The position numbers and the translations under genes were made by a program. A DNA stretch of 17,362 nucleotides from JACQWR01 sp964614365 (lineage in GTDB: Bacteria > Desulfobacterota > Syntrophia > Syntrophales > JACQWR01), in the NCBI GenBank assembly GCA_964614365.1, contig CAZTLA010000057.1, forward strand, positions 1-17,362, in the 5' to 3' direction. The notes beneath the pieces are model-generated. The model saw only the letters and a program-made list of their open reading frames with translations. It was not told the origin of the DNA and did no database searches. Each line of letters opens with the position of its first letter. Position 1 is the first letter of the stretch. Of this stretch, positions 8,680-16,350 are shown one piece after another.

Positions 8680-8708
8680 GGAATACGATGATCGTATCCG
8701 TTTTATTT
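8680..8708 (+). terminator. Terminator-like hairpin after acsC, probably partial
   Basis: GG plus ATACG (8680-8687, with one unpaired A) pairs with CGTAT plus CC (8693-8699) around an ATGAT loop, followed by G and TTTTATTT (8701-8708). Placed 12 bases after the acsC stop codon, it has the stem and T-rich tail of an intrinsic terminator, though the stem is short and bulged. Because acsE follows in the same direction with a strong ribosome site, leaky termination or attenuation is more likely than a full operon end. Confidence 0.5.
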
Positions 8709-8774
8709 CCTTCGCTGAAGCAAATCGGATGCGGCTGTTCTTCCCGCTCATGATCAAGAGGAGGTAGAGAGCAT

Positions 8775-9677
8775 ATGCTTCGCATTGGTGAAAATCTCAA
8801 TGTCATGGTGAAAAAGATCGGGACTGCCATGAAGGATCGCGATCCCAAGCCTATCCAGGAACTTGCAATTGCCGAGACGAAGGCAGGCGTTGATTATATC
8901 GACATCAATCTGGGACCTGCGCGTAAAGAGGGCGGGCCGTTGATGGAGTGGGTCGTGAAGACAGTGCAGGAAGTGACGGATCTGCCGCTGTATCTCGACA
9001 CGATCAATACGGAGGCCATTGAGGCGGGCCTGAAAGTCTATAAGAACAAGAAGGGCAAGCCGGTGATCAATTCCATTATGGCGCGGCCCGAGAGTATGGA
9101 AGCAAAATTCCCCCTGGCCAAGAAATATGATGCCGGTCTGGTTGCGCTTCTCTGGGGACCGTCCGGTCTTCCCCGCGACGCCGGTGAGCGCGGCGTGCTG
9201 GCGGCGGAACTCATGCAAAAAGCCATGGAGTTCGGCATTCCCAACGAAGACGTGTGGATCGATCCGATCGTGACGCCGGTGACCAGCCCCCAGAGCCAGG
9301 TGCAGGTGCCCAGCCTGGTGGAATTTATGACGATGTTCAATGACCTCCAGGAGATGACGCCCGGCTTGCGGTCAACCTGCGGTCTGTCCAACGTTTCCAA
9401 CGGCGCCCCCGATCATCTGCGGCCCATCATCAACCAGACCTATCTGATGATGCTGCAGCGCTACGGCATGGCTTCGGCAATTGTGGACGCCTTTGATGAA
9501 GATCTGAAGAAATTTGCCGAGAGCAGCAGGCCCGATCTTTCCGCCATCGTTTACCGGATCATGGACGGAGAGGATGTGGATATGAAATCCCTCACCAAGG
9601 AACAGGCAGATTACGTAAAAACCACCAAGGTGCTCATGGGGAATATCCTCTACTCGGATTCCTGGCTGGAGCTCTAA
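8775..9677 (+). CDS. acsE: Methyl-THF:corrinoid iron-sulfur protein methyltransferase
   Basis: AcsE transfers the methyl group of 5-methyl-THF to Co(I) of the AcsCD corrinoid protein. It is a pterin-binding TIM barrel: the start MLRIGENLNV, YIDINLGPAR (41-50), D75 in LYLDT, N99 in VINS, D163 in WIDPIVTPV and N206 in CGLSNVSNG match the pterin-site residues known for the Moorella enzyme. At 300 residues it is longer than the 262-residue Moorella protein. The extra length appears to lie near residues 240-285, before the C-terminal VLMGNILYSDSW that matches the family's usual end. ATG 8775 is preceded by AAGAGGAGG at 8756-8764. It closes the core acs set; the Qmo/Hdr-like genes begin 19 bases later. 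Confidence 0.95.
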   Translation: MLRIGENLNVMVKKIGTAMKDRDPKPIQELAIAETKAGVDYIDINLGPARKEGGPLMEWVVKTVQEVTDLPLYLDTINTEAIEAGLKVYKNKKGKPVINSIMARPESMEAKFPLAKKYDAGLVALLWGPSGLPRDAGERGVLAAELMQKAMEFGIPNEDVWIDPIVTPVTSPQSQVQVPSLVEFMTMFNDLQEMTPGLRSTCGLSNVSNGAPDHLRPIINQTYLMMLQRYGMASAIVDAFDEDLKKFAESSRPDLSAIVYRIMDGEDVDMKSLTKEQADYVKTTKVLMGNILYSDSWLEL

Positions 9678-9696
9678 GAGAAAGACAGCGTTTGAC

Positions 9697-10740
9697 ATGA
9701 CTGAAAACGATAATCGTCCGGTACTCATCATCGGCGGGGGTATTTCCGGCATCGTCTGTTCACTGGAGTTGAATCGCCTCGATGTGCCGGTTGTTCTTGT
9801 AGAAAAAGAAGCCTCTCTGGGCGGCCTTGCCGCCCGCTTCAGTTGCAAGGCCTCGGAGACATGCAACAAGTGCTTTGCCTGCGTCGCCGACAAGAAGCTC
9901 TCGGAGATAAGCGGGCAACGGTCCGTTTCCGTACTCACGGAAACGGAGATTACGGGTGTAGCGGGCGAACCGGGAAGGTATGCCGTTTCCGTCAAGAGTG
10001 CAGCCGCCGGGGTTTCGGAAATTCAAGCAGCGGCCATCGTCGTCGCCGCAGGGATCGATCCCTACGACGCCGCCGGCAAGGGTGAATACGGGTACGGTGT
10101 CTTCAAAAACGTCATCACGGGACATAATTTGGAAGAGATGCTCCGTTTTACTGGTGGGCTCTGCCGACCCTCAGACGGCAAGCTGCCTCGTAACCTGGCG
10201 TTTATTCAGTGCGTGGGAAGCCGTGACGAGTCAATCGGCAACCTCTACTGTTCCCAGGTCTGCTGCGCCTACGCCCTTCGTCTCATCAAGATGATCAGAC
10301 ATAAATACCCCGAGGTAACCGCCACCTTTTTCTACATGGACATCCAGCCTGCCGGCGCTTCCTTCCCGAGTTTTCTTGCTGAGTGCCGTGCGGATACGGG
10401 AATACGATTTATCCGGTCTCTTCCCTCCCGGGTCTATCACTCACCCGCAACCGAAGACCTCCGGGTACGGATGGCGGACACCGGGCAGGGAGAGGTGCGG
10501 GATGAACCCTTCGACATGGTGGTTCTTTCCGTCGGCATGGTTTTGAAGAAGGAGACAAAGCTTCTGGCGGATATGCTGGGACTCGGGTTGAACGAGGAGG
10601 GTTTTCTGGTCAGTCCGCCGGTGGACACCGGTGTTTTTGTTGCCGGCGCCGGCGCCGGCCCCAAGGATATAGACCGGTCGGCGACCCAGGCGAAAGCTAT
10701 TGCCGCATCGGTTCACCACTATTTGCAAGGCAGGGAATAA
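9697..10740 (+). CDS. HdrA/QmoA-like FAD protein without ferredoxin domains
   Basis: This is a flavin oxidoreductase of the HdrA family, 347 residues, with the FAD motif GGGISG (13-18) and ExxxxxGG (36-43). C50, C56, C59 and C62 (FSCKASETCNKCFAC) sit where canonical HdrA has the CxxCILTPK segment, and QCVGSRDE...YCSQVCC (C172, C185, C189, C190) matches the second HdrA signature. Unlike full HdrA it ends after the FAD domain and lacks the C-terminal 2x[4Fe-4S] part, which resembles QmoA. It probably relays electrons with the next two proteins. The start ATG has only a weak purine-rich site (AAGAGAAAG), consistent with coupling to acsE. The next gene begins at the base after its stop codon. Electron partner and exact role are inferred. 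Confidence 0.8.
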   Translation: MTENDNRPVLIIGGGISGIVCSLELNRLDVPVVLVEKEASLGGLAARFSCKASETCNKCFACVADKKLSEISGQRSVSVLTETEITGVAGEPGRYAVSVKSAAAGVSEIQAAAIVVAAGIDPYDAAGKGEYGYGVFKNVITGHNLEEMLRFTGGLCRPSDGKLPRNLAFIQCVGSRDESIGNLYCSQVCCAYALRLIKMIRHKYPEVTATFFYMDIQPAGASFPSFLAECRADTGIRFIRSLPSRVYHSPATEDLRVRMADTGQGEVRDEPFDMVVLSVGMVLKKETKLLADMLGLGLNEEGFLVSPPVDTGVFVAGAGAGPKDIDRSATQAKAIAASVHHYLQGRE

Positions 10741-12072
10741 ATGTATCAGACGGTTTACTGCAGCACATCGACTGTTCCCGATTCCGTTCTCCTCAAGCCA
10801 GAAGTGCTCATCATCGGAGGTGGAGTGGTGGGCATGACGGTGGCCAGGGAACTTGCCCGGGGAGGCATGCATGCCGTTATTGCGGAACGGGAAGAATCCT
10901 TAGGCGGTGGAATCCGGCAGTTGCGTTATTTTTACGATCGACCCACCGACGTGCGGAAGTGGATAGGAGAGTTGACGGCGGCAGCGGAGGGCGCCGGGAA
11001 CATTACCGTATTCAAAGGGGTCCAACTCAAACACTTTGAGGGCCAACTGGGGCGATTCCAGGCGGTGCTCACGAGGAAGGACGGCAGTGAGATTTTACTG
11101 ACGCCGTCTGCAGTGGTGGTCGCTCTGGGCTGCGTGACGCTTCGTTCCGATAAAAAGGTCGGCGAGGATGGTCGTGTCGTCGGATTGACCGAGATGGAGA
11201 ACCTTCTTGCTGCGGCAGGGGATGCACCCCTTCGCTTGATGGGTCAGGCGGTGACGGCGGTTACCTATTATCTCGACCGGACGAATGACGACATCAAGAT
11301 CCATACGGTCAATGCCATAAAACAGGCAATCATGCTGCGGGAGAAAGGCTGCCAGGCAGCCGTTGTCGCCAGAGATTTGAAAGTTTCCGTTTCCGGCATG
11401 GAACGGCTCTATCGTCGTGCGCGGGAAAAGGGAGTGATGTTTTACAAGTACGATGAGCCTCCCATACTCTCCGTTGCCGGGCCCGCCGCTGACGGCCGGA
11501 TCAAGGTAGAAATACCCGACATGAGCACCTTGAGCCGGGAACTGCGGGAGATCGTTTCTCTCGTGTCCGATATCGTCGTGATAAGCGAGACACTTGCCGC
11601 CGATCCGACAGCGCCGGAACTTTACCGACTGCTCCGGCTGCGGCCCGGCAGGGACGGCATGCTCATGGATGACAATCCACAGCTCCAGCGGGTCTCTTCG
11701 AACAGGCGGGGAATATTCCTGGCCGGCGCCTGCCGGTTTCCCCAAGTCGTAACGGAATCCCTGACCGAAGCCCACGGCGTCGTGCAGGAGATAAAGGCGC
11801 TTCTTCACAAAGGCGTGTATACGCCGTCGAATCCGATTGCGGAAGTCGATCCCCGAAAATGTGCCGTCTGTTATGCCTGTGCGCGGCTCTGTCCGCACGC
11901 GGCAATTGCGATAGAAAAATATGGGGAACGGAACGTATATGACCAGCCGATCCTTGCCGAAAATGCCGTCCCCTCCTGGGCTGCCCGTGTCGAGCCTGCC
12001 GCTTGTTTCGGATGCGGCGTCTGCATTGCCGAATGCCCGGCCAAGGCCATAACGCTGTATACACAGGCGTGA
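10741..12072 (+). CDS. HdrA/QmoB-like FAD protein with two C-terminal [4Fe-4S] clusters
   Basis: A 443-residue HdrA-family protein. GGGVVG (26-31) and the downstream E...GGG mark the FAD-binding Rossmann fold. Two bacterial ferredoxin motifs lie near the C-terminus: C374-x2-C377-x2-C380-x3-C384-P and C422-x2-C425-x2-C428-x3-C432-P. The N-terminal CxxC and the QCVGSR...YCSxVCC elements of canonical HdrA are both absent, so cluster binding here is confined to the ferredoxin part. QmoB of sulfate reducers is an HdrA-like domain plus ferredoxin sites fused to an MvhD domain; here the MvhD protein follows as a separate gene. The preceding gene's stop abuts this ATG, pointing to translational coupling and a complex of the two flavoproteins. 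Family is clear; the Qmo-like role is inference. Confidence 0.8.
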   Translation: MYQTVYCSTSTVPDSVLLKPEVLIIGGGVVGMTVARELARGGMHAVIAEREESLGGGIRQLRYFYDRPTDVRKWIGELTAAAEGAGNITVFKGVQLKHFEGQLGRFQAVLTRKDGSEILLTPSAVVVALGCVTLRSDKKVGEDGRVVGLTEMENLLAAAGDAPLRLMGQAVTAVTYYLDRTNDDIKIHTVNAIKQAIMLREKGCQAAVVARDLKVSVSGMERLYRRAREKGVMFYKYDEPPILSVAGPAADGRIKVEIPDMSTLSRELREIVSLVSDIVVISETLAADPTAPELYRLLRLRPGRDGMLMDDNPQLQRVSSNRRGIFLAGACRFPQVVTESLTEAHGVVQEIKALLHKGVYTPSNPIAEVDPRKCAVCYACARLCPHAAIAIEKYGERNVYDQPILAENAVPSWAARVEPAACFGCGVCIAECPAKAITLYTQA

Positions 12073-12104
12073 TATTTTCCCGTTATCGGGATTAAGGAGA
12101 TACC

Positions 12105-12512
12105 ATGTCGACCTTCGATCCTAAAATAGTCGCCTTCTGCTGTGAGCAATCAGGCGTTCAAGCCGCGGACATGGCAAAGGCGCTGAATCGGAACCTGCCC
12201 CGTAACGTCGAGTTTGTTTCCGTACCCTGTTCCGGCCGCATTGAGACTCTGTTTCTGCTCAAGGCCCTTGAAGGCGGCGCGGACGGCGTCGTGGTTTTTG
12301 CCTGTTACGAAGATAATTGCCGGTACCTGCAGGGCAACCTGCGAATGAAAGGTCGCGTTGCCTATGCAAAGCAGATGCTCGCAAAAATTGGTTTGGAGGG
12401 CGAGCGGATAGAACTTTTTCACGTGGCCACAAACAGCGGCGCAAAATTCGCGGAGGTTCTTCGAGAGAAAGCGGAGCAACTGCGCGGATTGGGACCGAGT
12501 GCGGCAAAATAG
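12105..12512 (+). CDS. MvhD/FlpD-like iron-sulfur electron-transfer subunit
   Basis: This 135-residue protein belongs to the hydrogenase iron-sulfur (MvhD, FlpD, HdrD-adaptor) family, which links HdrA to an electron donor through a [2Fe-2S] cluster. Family stretches are FCCEQSGVQAADMA (11-24), VPCSGRIETLFLLKALEGGADGV split over 40-62, FACYEDNCRYLQGN (65-78) and VATNSGAKFAEVL. Cysteines are C12, C13, C42, C67 and C72. The usual third cysteine of the N-terminal CCxxC motif is replaced (CCEQS), so ligation may differ. AAGGAG at 12093-12098 precedes the ATG. It follows the QmoB-like gene and precedes metV, placing it where it could bridge the flavoproteins and the MetV/MetF pair. Confidence 0.85.
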   Translation: MSTFDPKIVAFCCEQSGVQAADMAKALNRNLPRNVEFVSVPCSGRIETLFLLKALEGGADGVVVFACYEDNCRYLQGNLRMKGRVAYAKQMLAKIGLEGERIELFHVATNSGAKFAEVLREKAEQLRGLGPSAAK

Positions 12513-12557
12513 AGACTACAATTTCTTCCCTATTCATTTGTGAGGAGTGACGACGAT

Positions 12558-13229
12558 ATGATTAAAGCCGAACAGAAACCCCTTGAGGAGCTGCTGGAAT
12601 ACCTGGCTCCTTTCAGTAAAATCCTGCTTTCCGGATGCGGCGCCTGCGTTGCCGTGTGTCATGCCGGGGGCGAAAAGGACGCCGCTTTGCTGGCGTCGGC
12701 TCTCAGAATGGCGAGAAAGAAAATGGGGAAACCCCTGGAGATACTCGAAATGACGCCCGCCCGCCAGTGCGAGCCGGAATTTGCCCTGGAATTGTCCGAT
12801 ATGGTCGGCAAGGTCGAGGCAGTGCTTTCCGTGTCCTGCGGCGTGGGCGTGCAGACGATCGTTCGTCATTATCCGGCGATGCGGGTTTTTCCCGGCGTCA
12901 ATACCACCTTCATGGGCGAAACGGTCAACCACGGGGTTTGGGAAGAGCGCTGTCAGGCCTGCGGCAACTGCATACTGGAGAAGACTGCCGGGGTCTGTCC
13001 GATTGCCCGCTGCGCCAAGCAGTTGTTAAACGGTCCCTGCGGCGGTTCCTCGAAGGGAAAATGTGAAATTAAGCGTGAGACGGATTGCGCCTGGCAGTTG
13101 ATCTATGATCGCTCCAAGGCCTTGAACCAGTTGCACCGGCTTACGGAAATACTTCCTGCCAAGCAGTGGGGCACCGAATCGCGGGATAGCGGACCGAGAA
13201 GGATCGTAAGGGAGGATCTCAAGGTATGA
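12558..13229 (+). CDS. metV: MetV, cysteine-rich partner of methylene-THF reductase
   Basis: MetV is the iron-sulfur/zinc partner subunit of acetogen-type methylene-THF reductase. It has 223 residues from the ATG at 12558, chosen because GAGGAG at 12542-12547 precedes it; an upstream GTG at 12540 would overlap that site. N-terminal cysteines C27, C30 and C34 (SGCGACVAVC) resemble a cluster motif. The C-terminal MTHFR_C-type segment has C132, C135, C138, C147 and C152 in RCQACGNCIL...GVCPIARC, followed by LNGPCGG with C161, then C169 and C177. The last four bases overlap the metF start (ATGA), so the two are translated together. MetV is known to connect MetF to HdrABC-MvhD or RnfC-type modules, and genes of the first kind flank it here. 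Confidence 0.92.
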   Translation: MIKAEQKPLEELLEYLAPFSKILLSGCGACVAVCHAGGEKDAALLASALRMARKKMGKPLEILEMTPARQCEPEFALELSDMVGKVEAVLSVSCGVGVQTIVRHYPAMRVFPGVNTTFMGETVNHGVWEERCQACGNCILEKTAGVCPIARCAKQLLNGPCGGSSKGKCEIKRETDCAWQLIYDRSKALNQLHRLTEILPAKQWGTESRDSGPRRIVREDLKV

Positions 13230-14149
13230 AGTCGGGGAGCAATCTGGAAAAGGTTTTCGAAAAAGGGCATTTTGCCGTCACGTCCGAGTTGGGACCTCCC
13301 AAGGGCAATGACATCAGTGTTATAAAGCGCAAGGTGGACTTTCTGCGCGGCTTTGTGGATGCGGTGAACGTTACGGACAATCAGACCGCCATCGTGCGCA
13401 TGTCCAGCATTGCCGCCTGTGCGTTCGTGATCCAGATGGGGATGGAGCCGGTGATGCAGATGGTAACCCGCGACCGGAACCGCGTTGCCATGCAGAGCGA
13501 TCTCTTTGGCGCCACCGCGCTGGGAATCAGGAACATTGTCTGCTTGACCGGCGACCACCATACCTTCGGCAACCAGGTGCACGCAAAAAACGTCCACGAT
13601 CTTGATTCCGTGCAACTCATTCAAATGGTAAAGAGAATGCGGGACGAGAAACTGCTGCTGGGCGGCGAGGAAAAGATCGAGGGCGAAATCAGTCTGTTTA
13701 TCGGCGGGGCTGCCAATCCCTTCGGCGATCCCTTCGAGTTCCGGGCGCTCCGCACGGCTAAGAAGGCCGCCGCAGGCGTTGATTTCATCCAGACCCAGTG
13801 CATATACGACATGGAACGCTTCAAGGAATGGATGAAGATGATCCGGGACTTGGGCGTCCACGAAAAGGTCCACATCATGGCGGGCATCACCCCTCTCAAA
13901 TCGGCCGGTATGGCGCGCTACATGGCGAAAAACGTGTCGGGGATCACGATCCCGGACGCCACCATCGACCGTATGGCGAAAGCGGCCAAGGGCGCCGAAG
14001 AGGGAATCAAGATATGCGTGGAGCAGATTCAGGAAGTTCGAGAGATCGAGGGAGTTCATGGCGTCCATATCATGGCGATTGAATGGGAGCAGATGATCGG
14101 GCAGATCGTGGAAAAGGCAGGCCTTCTGCCGCGTCCCCACGCGGGATAG
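13226..14149 (+). CDS. metF: 5,10-Methylene-THF reductase
   Basis: MetF reduces methylene-THF to methyl-THF with an FAD cofactor, the last step of the methyl branch before AcsE. The 307-residue protein is the short bacterial form with only the TIM-barrel catalytic domain. Readable elements are the N-terminal VTSELGPPKG (catalytic Glu region), VTDNQTA, QMVTRDRNR (folate/FAD side), NIVCLTGDHH, FIGGAANPF and IQTQCIYDM, all standard family blocks. The ATG overlaps the metV stop codon by four bases, with GGGAGG about ten bases upstream. Electron donor is not evident from the sequence; the flanking Hdr/Qmo-like genes and metV imply a protein complex rather than free NADH. Confidence 0.96.
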   Translation: MKSGSNLEKVFEKGHFAVTSELGPPKGNDISVIKRKVDFLRGFVDAVNVTDNQTAIVRMSSIAACAFVIQMGMEPVMQMVTRDRNRVAMQSDLFGATALGIRNIVCLTGDHHTFGNQVHAKNVHDLDSVQLIQMVKRMRDEKLLLGGEEKIEGEISLFIGGAANPFGDPFEFRALRTAKKAAAGVDFIQTQCIYDMERFKEWMKMIRDLGVHEKVHIMAGITPLKSAGMARYMAKNVSGITIPDATIDRMAKAAKGAEEGIKICVEQIQEVREIEGVHGVHIMAIEWEQMIGQIVEKAGLLPRPHAG

Positions 14150-14180
14150 ATGTCTTTTACCCCTTCCGAGGGAATTGAAG

Positions 14181-15737
14181 ATGCTTCAGTCCATTATTGA
14201 GCTGGCGAACGATGGCATCCTGGTTTTCAATGACCGGCTGCGGGTGGAATACGCAAACCGCACCATCTCGCAGATAACGGGCTACGATCACGTCCGGATC
14301 ATGGAGATGACCATAACGGAACTCCTGGGGCACAAAAGCAGGGAGCTTCTGGAAGATATTTTTTCCCGTCCGGAGATGTATGGGGAAAAAACCTGTACGG
14401 AGATTCAACTTACGACTGCAGACGGCAGCGTCAGACAGGTGGAAATTTGCCTTGCGCTGGCGAAACCTCCCGACGGCACGGACAAGGCCTATGCCTATGT
14501 CCGCGACATAACCGATCAGAAACGCATCGAGAACGAAATCCGGAAGGCCAATGAATTTTTCAAGAACCTGATTTCCAGCTCCGTGGACGGGATCATTGCC
14601 GCCGACATGAAGGGCAATATTTTTATCTTTAATCATGGAGCGGAGATTCTTACCGGGTATACGGAGGAGGAGGTCATCGGCAAGGTCCACATAACTCAGA
14701 TCTATACTGAGGGCGTTGCCAAGGATATCATGAAGAAGCTGCGCAGCGTAGAGCATGGAGGCATCGGCAAACTGAACCCCTCCCAGCTCAACCTGGTCAG
14801 CAAGAGCGGCGAAGAAATTCCCTTTCAGTTGTCTGCGGCGCTGATCTACGACGGCGCCGGCAATGAAACGGCCAGCGTGGGAATATTCACGGACTTGCGG
14901 CCACGTCTTGCCATGGAGCGAAAACTTCAGGAAACCCATATTCAGCTCGTCAGCTCGGAAAAGCTTGCCTCGCTGGGCAAGCTTGCTGCCGGCATTGCCC
15001 ACGAAATCAATAACCCTCTCGGAGGGATCCTTATTTACGCAAGCCTGATGATGGAAGATCTGCCCGATGACGACCCCAAACGGCAGGATCTGGCTCGTAT
15101 CGTTCAGGAGGCGGGGCGTTGCAAGGACATCGTGAAAAGTCTTCTCGAGTTTGCGCGCCAGGGAGAGCTTAAAATGGAACCGGTTGATATCAACCGCGCC
15201 ATTACCGAAGGGCTCTTCTTTCTTGAAAATCAGGCTCTGTTTCACAATATCCGGATCATCAAGAACCTGGAACCTTTGCTTCCTTTTGCACGGGGCAATT
15301 CCGGCCAGCTCAAGCAGGTCTTCATGAATATCGTCGTCAATGCCGCCGAGGCCATGCACGGCAACGGCACCCTGACTATTTCCACCGTCTTCAGCCGGGA
15401 ACTCGAAACCATAACGATCGAATTCGCCGATACGGGAGAAGGTATTCCGGAAGAAAACCTTACCCGGATTTTCGATCCCTTTTTTACCACCAAGGAAGTC
15501 GGCAAGGGAACCGGGTTGGGGCTCAGCACCGCCTACGGCATTATAGAAAGTCACGGCAGCAAGATAGAGGTAAGAAGCAGGGTGGGCGTGGGCACCAGCT
15601 TTTCCATTTTACTGGCGCCCTACCCGGAAACGCAGCCGATTACGGAGACCCGTCCGGAAGAAGCGGCCGGATATATCCGGGATGTGAGAAATGGCGAAAA
15701 CGCATCAGACGGCTGCCGGAGCGCCCCTTTGCCTTGA
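14181..15737 (+). CDS. Soluble two-PAS sensor histidine kinase
   Basis: A 518-residue cytoplasmic histidine kinase with no signal peptide or membrane segment. Two PAS domains come first (about 5-115, with EYANRTISQITGYD, and 125-240, with IFNHGAEILTGYTEEE). The HisKA domain follows with phosphoacceptor H274 in GIAHEINNPLGG, then the HATPase domain with N387 in NIVVNAAEAM, the G1 box DTGEGI, FDPFFTTK and the G2 box GKGTGLGLS. The arrangement resembles NtrB-type kinases. The ATG at 14181 follows GAGGG at 14168-14172; a TTG two codons earlier is less likely. About 38 residues after the kinase core are uncharacterised. It lies 31 bases after metF inside the run of metabolic genes, with no response regulator in the window, so its partner must be encoded elsewhere or beyond the window. 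Confidence 0.95.
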   Translation: MLQSIIELANDGILVFNDRLRVEYANRTISQITGYDHVRIMEMTITELLGHKSRELLEDIFSRPEMYGEKTCTEIQLTTADGSVRQVEICLALAKPPDGTDKAYAYVRDITDQKRIENEIRKANEFFKNLISSSVDGIIAADMKGNIFIFNHGAEILTGYTEEEVIGKVHITQIYTEGVAKDIMKKLRSVEHGGIGKLNPSQLNLVSKSGEEIPFQLSAALIYDGAGNETASVGIFTDLRPRLAMERKLQETHIQLVSSEKLASLGKLAAGIAHEINNPLGGILIYASLMMEDLPDDDPKRQDLARIVQEAGRCKDIVKSLLEFARQGELKMEPVDINRAITEGLFFLENQALFHNIRIIKNLEPLLPFARGNSGQLKQVFMNIVVNAAEAMHGNGTLTISTVFSRELETITIEFADTGEGIPEENLTRIFDPFFTTKEVGKGTGLGLSTAYGIIESHGSKIEVRSRVGVGTSFSILLAPYPETQPITETRPEEAAGYIRDVRNGENASDGCRSAPLP

Positions 15738-15776
15738 CATACTCCACCGCTTCATTGTACGGAAAATTTCATTTGC

Positions 15777-15780
15777 GAGG
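15777..15780 (+). promoter_or_regulatory. Ribosome site that fixes the hdrC start
   Basis: GAGG sits six bases before the ATG at 15787. The in-frame ATG at 15691 lies inside the kinase gene, has no such site, and would add 32 residues that do not resemble HdrC. The later start is therefore preferred. Confidence 0.6.
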
Positions 15781-15786
15781 TCAACG

Positions 15787-16350
15787 ATGAACATGCACGA
15801 ATCGGAAATACAAACCAACAGTTCTTTTCTTGACGAAGTAATTCGAGAAAGCAAGGTGGACATCCGGGCCTGCTACCAGTGCCAGAAGTGTTCCGCGGGA
15901 TGTCCCGTTGTTTCCGCCATGGATATTTACCCCAATCAGGTTATCCGGCAAATCCAGTACGGAAGGCGCGAAAAGGTGCTGGGTTCAAAGAGCATTTGGG
16001 TATGCGCTTCCTGCCATACCTGCAGCGTCAGATGTCCCAACGATATTGATTTTGCCAAAGTCATGGACAGCCTGCGGCATCTTGCCCTCCGCTCGCGAAT
16101 TGTCGCCGGAGAGAAGGACATTCCCATTTTTCATACGGCCTTTTTGGACGGCATCAAAGGCACGGGCCGCATCCATGAGTTGTCCCTTATCTTCCGGTTC
16201 AAAGTGAAGACAAAGGATTTCCTGAAGGATGCAGGATTGGGATGGCAGATGTTTCGCCGCGGAAAGATCAAGGTTATACCGCAGAGTTTCACCGGGGGAA
16301 AAGAGATTAAAGAAATTTTCAGCGCTTATGAGAAAGGGGCGAAAAAGTGA
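15787..16350 (+). CDS. hdrC: Heterodisulfide reductase subunit C homologue
   Basis: HdrC is the soluble iron-sulfur subunit that passes electrons between HdrA and HdrB. The 187-residue protein has two [4Fe-4S] motifs: C29-x2-C32-x2-C35-x3-C39-P and C73-x2-C76-x2-C79-x3-C83-P, spaced as in the family. The later part is helical and charged, with no membrane segment, so it is not the HdrE/cytochrome-linked form. The chosen ATG has GAGG upstream. Its stop codon overlaps the GTG start of hdrB by four bases (GTGA). In a bacterium without coenzyme M-B heterodisulfide, the true substrate of the HdrB partner is unknown. Confidence 0.93.
   Translation: MNMHESEIQTNSSFLDEVIRESKVDIRACYQCQKCSAGCPVVSAMDIYPNQVIRQIQYGRREKVLGSKSIWVCASCHTCSVRCPNDIDFAKVMDSLRHLALRSRIVAGEKDIPIFHTAFLDGIKGTGRIHELSLIFRFKVKTKDFLKDAGLGWQMFRRGKIKVIPQSFTGGKEIKEIFSAYEKGAKK

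Noticed and set aside
7484..8848. Long open frame of 454 codons on the minus strand
   Set aside because: It is a shadow of acsC; the product has no family features and no convincing ribosome site was seen.
10642..10662. GCCGGC repeats in the QmoA-like gene
   Set aside because: These are simply codons for an Ala-Gly repeat in the C-terminal FAD-binding segment (VAGAGAGP).
12078..12091. Small hairpin TCCCG/CGGGA upstream of the mvhD-like gene
   Set aside because: Five pairs with a four-base loop can easily arise by chance, and it does not cover the ribosome site.
14157..15554. Long open frame of 465 codons on the minus strand
   Set aside because: It is a shadow of the histidine kinase, which has all of its catalytic boxes in the plus frame.
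15691..15786. Upstream extension of hdrC, or a remnant of a response regulator after the kinase
   Set aside because: The extra 32 residues resemble neither HdrC nor a receiver domain, and a ribosome site precedes the ATG at 15787.
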